NCBI GenBank assembly: GCA_047445235.1
Contig: JBLGEO010000082.1
Location: forward strand, 1-25,844
Direction: 5' to 3'
Source: JBDSRX01 sp047445235
Lineage (GTDB): Bacteria; Patescibacteriota; Dojkabacteria; J137
Length of the DNA: 25,844 bases
The translations under genes and the position numbers were made by a program. The notes beneath the pieces are model-generated. The model was not told the DNA's origin. It ran no database searches and saw only the letters and a list, made by a program, of their open reading frames with translations. Below are positions 22,305 to 25,844 of the stretch, piece after piece. How positions within the stretch are numbered: position 1 is the first letter of the stretch; each line of letters begins with the position of its first letter.

Positions 22305-22527
22305 TTTATAGCTAACTTTGCTAAATTGGGAAGTATCCTTGTATACGAACTCTACAATGACTTGTTACTAGAACGATATGTTCTATGTCCGAATATCATA
22401 TTACTGAATATGACTTCAAAATCTTAGTTATATTATAACTTCACTTTTGAGTAAATATTTTTAATTAGCTATTGAGCCTAATTTCTACTATTTTGCTGTG
22501 TAAGGAATATAGCAAAATTAGCTATAT
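22305..22527. other. mreB-PBP2 spacer with palindromes and probable PBP2 promoter
   Basis: 223 bp without a gene. It contains a 15-bp palindrome with TATAAT inside (22426-22440), a TCATATT-actg-AATATGA hairpin (22396-22413), AGAAC/GTTCT, and a hairpin at the mreB stop. mreC and mreD, often found here, are absent. Confidence 0.6.
22426..22440 (-). promoter_or_regulatory. palindrome AGTTATATTATAACT with embedded -10 box
   Basis: A perfect 15-bp palindrome with a central base. The minus strand contains TATAAT. It could be a -10 overlapped by an operator, with a ~120-nt leader before the PBP2 gene; the -35 is unclear. Confidence 0.4.
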
Positions 22528-22528
22528 T
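22506..22528 (-). terminator. hairpin at the mreB stop codon
   Basis: AATATAGC/GCTATATT (8 bp, 7-nt loop) immediately after the mreB stop. It overlaps an alternative ATTTTGCT/AGCAAAAT pairing with the following sequence. T-run is weak, so termination is uncertain. Confidence 0.35.
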
Positions 22529-23583
22529 TATCTCAGTATAAAATCTTGGATTTGAATCTTATCTAGCAACTCTCTTCTCTTAATTAATTTATTAAGTCCC
22601 TTTATTACAGAAAAAATTGGATCATCTGGGACAATTACATTTACTTTTAGTTTTCCTGATAGAAATTTATTTAAGCCTTGAATCATTGCACCACCACCAG
22701 TAAGGCATATCCCATTTACAATTAGGTCAGAAATAATTTCAGACGGCGCTTTCTCCATAGCCTCTTTTATCGACTTAACGATTTCTTCCAGTATCGGCAT
22801 TATTGCCTCACTTAATTCTCCTGGAGTAATATCTAAGCTTTTTGGAAGACCGGTAAGTAGATCCTGTCCTCTAAGTGTAATCTTTTCTTTTGATTGGTTA
22901 ACGATAGCAGCTCCTCTAGATACCTTTACATCTTCCGCCATTTTAAGTGGAATGAGGAGATTGTACTTGGATTTTATGTAATCAACTATTGCTTTGTCCA
23001 TATTGTCACCCCCCACCTTTACTGTGTTATCAACTAAGATCCCACCCATAGAAATAATAGCAATATCTGTTGTACCACCACCAATGTCTACTATCATTGA
23101 TGCTGTTGCCTCATCAATTTTAAGATTAGATCCTATTGCAGCAGCCATTGGCTCTTCCACAACATAAACCCTCCCAGCACCCGCTTGTTTAGCAGAATCC
23201 ATTACAGCCTTAATCTCAACTTCAGTTATTAACGAGGGTACGCCAATTACAACCGTTGGCTTAATAATTTTTGAAACAATACTAAAGTTCTTGCTTACCT
23301 TATGGATAAAATAGCTTATGATAGCCTCACAAGAATTAAAGTCCGAAATAACACCTGCTTTTAAAGGCTGTAGAGCAACAATATTGGCTGGAGTTCTTCC
23401 AATCATCTTTCTTGCCTCTAAACCTACAGCCATTACTTTATTATTAGACTTGTTTATTGCAACAACAGCAGGTTCTTTTATTACTTCCTTCTCCCCACTA
23501 ACAAGCACTCTGATATTGGCTGTACCAAGGTCTATTGCTATTTGAGCTGAGAATTTATTTAGAAAATTGTCTAATTTAGACAT
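22528..23583 (-). CDS. mreB: rod-shape determining actin-like protein MreB
   Basis: Forms membrane-associated filaments that guide lateral wall synthesis. The 351 residues are usual. Actin-fold motifs are visible: phosphate-1 IAIDLGTANIRV (16-27), GVPSLITEVE, VVEEPMAAAIG, phosphate-2 VDIGGGTTDIAIIS and the adenosine motif ICLTGGGAMI. The N-terminal stretch DNFLNKFSAQ could be an amphipathic membrane anchor. It is transcribed toward the PBP2-like gene and divergent from the GNAT-like gene. Confidence 0.97.
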   Translation of the reverse strand: MSKLDNFLNKFSAQIAIDLGTANIRVLVSGEKEVIKEPAVVAINKSNNKVMAVGLEARKMIGRTPANIVALQPLKAGVISDFNSCEAIISYFIHKVSKNFSIVSKIIKPTVVIGVPSLITEVEIKAVMDSAKQAGAGRVYVVEEPMAAAIGSNLKIDEATASMIVDIGGGTTDIAIISMGGILVDNTVKVGGDNMDKAIVDYIKSKYNLLIPLKMAEDVKVSRGAAIVNQSKEKITLRGQDLLTGLPKSLDITPGELSEAIMPILEEIVKSIKEAMEKAPSEIISDLIVNGICLTGGGAMIQGLNKFLSGKLKVNVIVPDDPIFSVIKGLNKLIKRRELLDKIQIQDFILR

Positions 23584-23682
23584 AACTGACTATGTATTTG
23601 AAATATTATCTACTCAAATATAACACAATTAATATTCTATTTCGGTAAATTCATTATGATAAAAAAATATAGTTTACCAAAA

Positions 23683-23717
23683 GGCTGCTTGTGACGGCTT
23701 GCCGGTATGTTACAGCC
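23683..23717. repeat. strong hairpin upstream of the GNAT-like gene
   Basis: GGCTG/CAGCC outer stem, TGTGAC/GTTACA with one G-U, and CGGC-TT-GCCG inside. The GTGACGGC...GCCG word recalls the dispersed element ends at 11640 and 17127. It lies 24 nt before the ATG. Confidence 0.55.
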
Positions 23718-23741
23718 TATTAAATGTAGTAAAATCTAAAT

Positions 23742-24626
23742 ATGAAAATTATTAAATTAGATTTCAAAAAAACTACAGACATAATTGATAGTTCATCATA
23801 TGGTAATGTAGATCTTAATGACGGGGATAATCTAAAGAATATAGAAAAATATATTATCCCTGTAATATCTGAAAATGAAGGATGGGGTACACACGATGTT
23901 ACACTTGAGGGATTCAAAAAAAATCCATTTCAATATCAGGATGCATTAGATGCCACACTCTTTGCAAATGTACACGTAGGATTAGATGAACTTGGTAATC
24001 CACTGGGTCTTATCGAATTCCTGGAAGAGACTCTTGATAATCCTGTTAGTAAAGTACGAATGGAGAATATAAAAAATATGATTACTAAAAGAAGTAGTTG
24101 GGTAAGACTAATTAAAATGAAAGTAGTAAGTGAGGAAGTTATGAATAGTTTCTTCCCTTTTCTTGAGAAATTTATTGCAGGTAAGAAGATTTACTCTGAG
24201 ATTGGGATAGTTGTTCGTGCAGATTTACAAGGTAAAAAATCCGGTGTGACCGAAGCATTATATAAATTACTTAGTGATGGGATTCAATTTGCTTGGACTA
24301 ATAACCCACTTATCATCGCGATAAAAAGGAAGCACTTTAGTAATGTACACTACTTTCCTTTACTAGGTGAATCGATTGTAGATCTAGAAGGTCTTGCTGC
24401 TCTAGCAATATTGTACGGAGACCTACAGACCTATGATGAAAGTAGATGGGTAAATTTGGACTTTGGGGCTATGAAATCACCTTACTTTGTAAATTCTAGA
24501 GGTAATGTATACCTAGAAATTGCCGCTGAACTTGCAATTAAAGGAAAGATTACAAAGATGGATGAAGCAAGGGTTAAATATTGTTTGGATAAGGATGCAG
24601 TACAGGGAGCTATTTTTGCTTTCTAA
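23742..24626 (+). CDS. GNAT-fold N-acyltransferase-like protein
   Basis: A 294-aa soluble protein. The segment EIGIVVRADLQGKKSGVTEALYKLLSDG (about 153-180) matches GNAT motif A (V-x-x-x-x-x-G-K-x-x-G, then helix), the acyl-CoA pyrophosphate loop. Preceding strands fit the fold, e.g. ANVHVGLDELGNPLGLIEFLEE (75-96) and RLIKMKVVSEE (122-132). The Q/RxxGxG/A motif is imperfect (QGKKSG), so CoA binding is not assured. The substrate is unknown. Its stop codon overlaps the discriminator base of tRNA-Thr(GGU) on the other strand. Confidence 0.7.
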   Translation: MKIIKLDFKKTTDIIDSSSYGNVDLNDGDNLKNIEKYIIPVISENEGWGTHDVTLEGFKKNPFQYQDALDATLFANVHVGLDELGNPLGLIEFLEETLDNPVSKVRMENIKNMITKRSSWVRLIKMKVVSEEVMNSFFPFLEKFIAGKKIYSEIGIVVRADLQGKKSGVTEALYKLLSDGIQFAWTNNPLIIAIKRKHFSNVHYFPLLGESIVDLEGLAALAILYGDLQTYDESRWVNLDFGAMKSPYFVNSRGNVYLEIAAELAIKGKITKMDEARVKYCLDKDAVQGAIFAF

Positions 24627-24698
24627 GCCAGGAGCGGGGATCGAACCCGCGACCTCACCCTTACCAAGGATGTGCTCTACCAACTGAGCTATCATGGC
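24626..24698 (-). tRNA. tRNA-Thr (anticodon GGU)
   Basis: Anticodon stem CATCC/GGGTG with loop TTGGTAA, anticodon GGT. D stem GCTC/GAGC and T arm GCGGG-TTCGATC-CCCGC are intact. The acceptor GCCATGA pairs with TCCTGGC except for a T-C mismatch at pair 5:68; discriminator T. CCA is not encoded. A TATAAT box lies about 58 nt upstream. Confidence 0.93.
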
Positions 24699-24755
24699 AC
24701 TTCATACTTCCAACTACTTGTCCCGCCTTGGTGGGAAGCAATCATGGCGTACCTG

Positions 24756-24761
24756 ATTATA
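24756..24761 (-). promoter_or_regulatory. -10 box (TATAAT) for tRNA-Thr(GGU)
   Basis: A perfect TATAAT on the minus strand directly after the T-run of the tRNA-Tyr terminator, about 58 nt before the tRNA. The -35 is weak. The implied leader contains an 8-base copy of the tRNA start (GCCATGAT, 24741-24748). Confidence 0.45.
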
Positions 24762-24764
24762 AAA

Positions 24765-24802
24765 CAAAAAACCAACTCCATTTAATATTAACTAGAATTG
24801 GT
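24765..24802 (-). terminator. intrinsic terminator after tRNA-Tyr
   Basis: ACCAACTCC (24771-24779) pairs with AGAATTGGT (24794-24802), 9 bp with two G-U. The minus strand continues TTTTTTG. It separates the Thr(UGU)-Tyr transcript from tRNA-Thr(GGU). Confidence 0.75.
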
Positions 24803-24830
24803 GATTTGATACTTGTGATTTGATATTATG
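24803..24830. repeat. degenerate direct repeat (GTGATTTGATA-type)
   Basis: GTGATTTGATACTT and GTGATTTGATATTA lie in tandem, related to the right arm of the element at 8894-8962. Confidence 0.5.
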
Positions 24831-24837
24831 ATTTCTA

Positions 24838-24912
24838 TCGGGAGAGAAGGATTTGAACCTCCGATTTTACCGATTTACAGTCGGTTGCGATTGACCACTC
24901 CGCCATCTCCCG
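24838..24912 (-). tRNA. tRNA-Tyr (anticodon GUA), short variable loop
   Basis: 75 nt. Anticodon stem ACCGA/TCGGT with loop CTGTAAA, anticodon GTA. Acceptor CGGGAGA/TCTCCCG, so C1-G72, with discriminator A. D arm GCGG-AGTGGTCAA-TCGC. The variable region is only AAAATC, whereas bacterial tRNA-Tyr normally has a long variable arm and G1-C72. T arm is GGAGG-TTCAAAT-CCTTC. No CCA is encoded. Confidence 0.93.
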
Positions 24913-24924
24913 TCGTAAATTATT

Positions 24925-24996
24925 AGCCGCCTGGGGGATTCGAACCCTCGACCCATTGTTTACAAAACAATTGCTCTACCACTGAGCTAAGGTGGC
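24925..24996 (-). tRNA. tRNA-Thr (anticodon UGU)
   Basis: 72 nt. Anticodon stem ATTGT/ACAAT with loop TTTGTAA, anticodon TGT. D stem GCTC/GAGC. The acceptor GCCACCT pairs with AGGCGGC except an A-C mismatch (4:69), and the T stem GAGGG/CCCCC has another A-C mismatch (50:64). Discriminator T, no encoded CCA. It lies 12 nt before tRNA-Tyr in the same transcript. Confidence 0.93.
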
Positions 24997-25025
24997 TTAG
25001 TTAATTACCTCAATTAAGCGACAAA

Positions 25026-25055
25026 AGTATAACAAATAATCAATAACCTTTGCAA
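25026..25055 (-). promoter_or_regulatory. promoter of the tRNA-Thr(UGU)-tRNA-Tyr unit (TTGCAA-N18-TATACT)
   Basis: On the minus strand, TTGCAA (25055-25050), an 18-bp spacer and TATACT (25031-25026), about 30 nt before the tRNA. The -35 is palindromic and shared with rpmB. Confidence 0.55.
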
Positions 25056-25078
25056 AAATCCTGAAAATAATTTAAAAT
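25050..25078 (+). promoter_or_regulatory. promoter of rpmB (TTGCAA-N17-TAAAAT)
   Basis: TTGCAA (25050-25055), a 17-bp spacer and TAAAAT (25073-25078), 32 nt before the ATG. Confidence 0.55.
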
Positions 25079-25110
25079 TCATCTGCTTAAATTAAATAAA
25101 TAGAAATACC

Positions 25111-25356
25111 ATGTCTAGAGAATGCGAAATAACAGGAAAAAAGACGGTTTTTGGCGGAAGTCATAAACATAAAAGAGGAGCTTCAGGAGGAGGAGGAGTT
25201 TGGCGTTTCAAAGCACCAAACACTAACCGATCATGGAAACCTAATTTACGAAAAGTAAAACTTGAAGTAAACGGTGTAACTCGAAGAGTAAAAATTTCTA
25301 TGAAAGCTTACAAGAAGCTTAGAAAAGTAGCCGCTGAGCAAGTTGCAAAGCATTAA
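25111..25356 (+). CDS. rpmB: 50S ribosomal protein bL28
   Basis: An 81-aa basic protein. MSRECEITGKKTVFGGSHKHKRG, NTNRSWKPNLRKVKL and a C-terminal RVKISMKAYKKL are diagnostic of bL28, a late-assembling large-subunit protein. It has an insertion of glycines (SGGGGVW) in the N-terminal loop. It is divergent from the tRNA cluster and followed by a hairpin. Confidence 0.96.
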   Translation: MSRECEITGKKTVFGGSHKHKRGASGGGGVWRFKAPNTNRSWKPNLRKVKLEVNGVTRRVKISMKAYKKLRKVAAEQVAKH

Positions 25357-25360
25357 TTTC

Positions 25361-25380
25361 ATCTAATCTTTCGATTAGAT
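25361..25380 (+). terminator. hairpin after rpmB, weak terminator
   Basis: ATCTAATC-TTTC-GATTAGAT, an 8-bp perfect stem, followed by TACTTTCT. The weak T-run suggests partial read-through into the methyltransferase gene. Confidence 0.45.
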
Positions 25381-25396
25381 TACTTTCTACACTCAT

Positions 25397-25844
25397 ATGT
25401 TAGCCTACGGAAGAAATACAGTTACAGAAGCTTTAAAATCTAACTTCACAGTTAGAGAAGTCTTTCTGGAAGCCAACATAAAACAAGACCCTAAGATAGC
25501 TAACATTACTAAATTAGCCCAAGATTTGGGCGTTAGAGTATCATTTGCGAACATCAAGGTATTGAATAAACTTGCACATTCCGATGAACATCAAGGTGTA
25601 GCTTGCGATATCGAGTTTCATGAAAAGAAATTAAAAGAGGTATTAACCCCGGAAGCCAATTCCTTTCTATATATTTCAGAGGCTACGTTCGAACATAACA
25701 TCGGAGCAATAATTCGTACTGCAGAATGTGCGGGAATTTCAGGAGTAATAATTCCTAACAGCATGAGCATCACTGCAACAATTGCGAAGATTTCTACTGG
25801 AGCAGTATTCCATATTCCAATAATCAAAAGTGCTATTTATCCTA
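25397..25844 (+). CDS. SpoU/TrmH family 2'-O-methyltransferase (RlmB-like), partial
   Basis: Open to the window edge, 149 codons. An N-terminal substrate-binding domain (LAYGRNTVTEAL, then HQGVACDIEF near residue 72) is joined to a SPOUT domain. Motif 1 is visible in FEHNIGAIIRTAECAGISGVIIP (with the catalytic-type Asn and Arg), and the ISTGAVFHIPI stretch resembles motif 2. The layout fits 23S rRNA Gm methyltransferases such as RlmB, but tRNA or other rRNA targets are possible. The C-terminus and knot motif 3 lie outside the window. It lies 40 bp after rpmB. Confidence 0.88.
   Translation, partial: MLAYGRNTVTEALKSNFTVREVFLEANIKQDPKIANITKLAQDLGVRVSFANIKVLNKLAHSDEHQGVACDIEFHEKKLKEVLTPEANSFLYISEATFEHNIGAIIRTAECAGISGVIIPNSMSITATIAKISTGAVFHIPIIKSAIYP

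Noticed and set aside
24513..24695. Minus-strand open frame over tRNA-Thr(GGU) and the GNAT gene end
   Set aside because: It runs through the tRNA on the same strand; it is a false frame typical of tRNA genes.
24699..24837. A tRNA-Gly between tRNA-Tyr and tRNA-Thr(GGU)
   Set aside because: No T arm or cloverleaf is present; the region holds a terminator, a promoter and repeats.
1..25844. UGA reassignment (as in some CPR lineages)
   Set aside because: All core genes read through in the standard code without internal TGA, and rseP ends with TGA. TGA is only rare: 1 of 27 complete genes by my count.
1..25844. CRISPR array, prophage or integrase
   Set aside because: No regularly spaced direct repeats of array type and no phage or recombinase proteins were seen.

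Overview
This A+T-rich, densely packed chromosomal window carries mostly conserved core genes for replication, translation, cell-wall synthesis and membrane proteolysis. It looks like a streamlined bacterium, most likely a Patescibacteria/CPR member. The evidence is short spacers, several TTG starts, many Shine-Dalgarno-poor starts, an rpsF-ssb-rpsR operon not followed by rplI (bL9), lysine-rich tails on several proteins, and orphan proteins between core genes. The exact phylum cannot be fixed from this window.

Layout. 1-3852 (minus): a partial LytR-CpsA-Psr-like membrane protein, a two-TM protein with a Lys/Glu tail, tRNA-Leu(CAA), replicative helicase dnaB, and a degenerate beta-lactamase-fold protein. 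3935-6365 (plus): rpmE (bL31), prfA (RF1) and an orphan 258-aa protein. 6413-8830 (minus): ctpA-type protease downstream of rpsF-ssb-rpsR. 8964-11411 (minus): dnaX-ybaB-recR. 11791-13825 (minus): frr-rseP-rpsU. 13882-14097 (plus): a DUF1232 membrane protein divergent from frr. 14160-15929 (minus): rpsB-tsf. 16141-16776: two small orphan genes, convergent on one terminator. 17231-23583 (minus): mreB, a class B PBP, dprA and topA. 23742-24626 (plus): a GNAT-like protein. 24626-24996 (minus): tRNA-Thr(UGU), tRNA-Tyr(GUA) and tRNA-Thr(GGU). 25111 to the end (plus): rpmB (bL28) and a partial SpoU/TrmH rRNA methyltransferase.

How it works together. Ribosome assembly and the translation cycle (uS2, EF-Ts, RRF, RF1, bS6, bS18, bS21, bL28, bL31, tRNAs, 2'-O-methyltransferase) sit beside replication and recombination genes (DnaB, SSB, DnaX, YbaB, RecR, TopA, DprA). 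A cell-shape module (MreB, PBP2-like) and envelope proteases (CtpA, RseP) complete the set. Recognisable sigma70-like promoters and intrinsic terminators delimit most units.

The most unusual signal is tRNA-Leu, enclosed by a perfect 19-bp inverted repeat that continues its acceptor stem into a predicted helix of about 27 bp directly behind dnaB. Other points of interest are a tRNA-Tyr with no long variable arm and a C1-G72 pair, mismatched stems in both tRNA-Thr genes, a multi-hairpin spacer behind topA, dispersed REP-like palindromes, and divergent promoters that appear to share one palindromic -35 box. No CRISPR array, transposase, prophage or integrase was seen.
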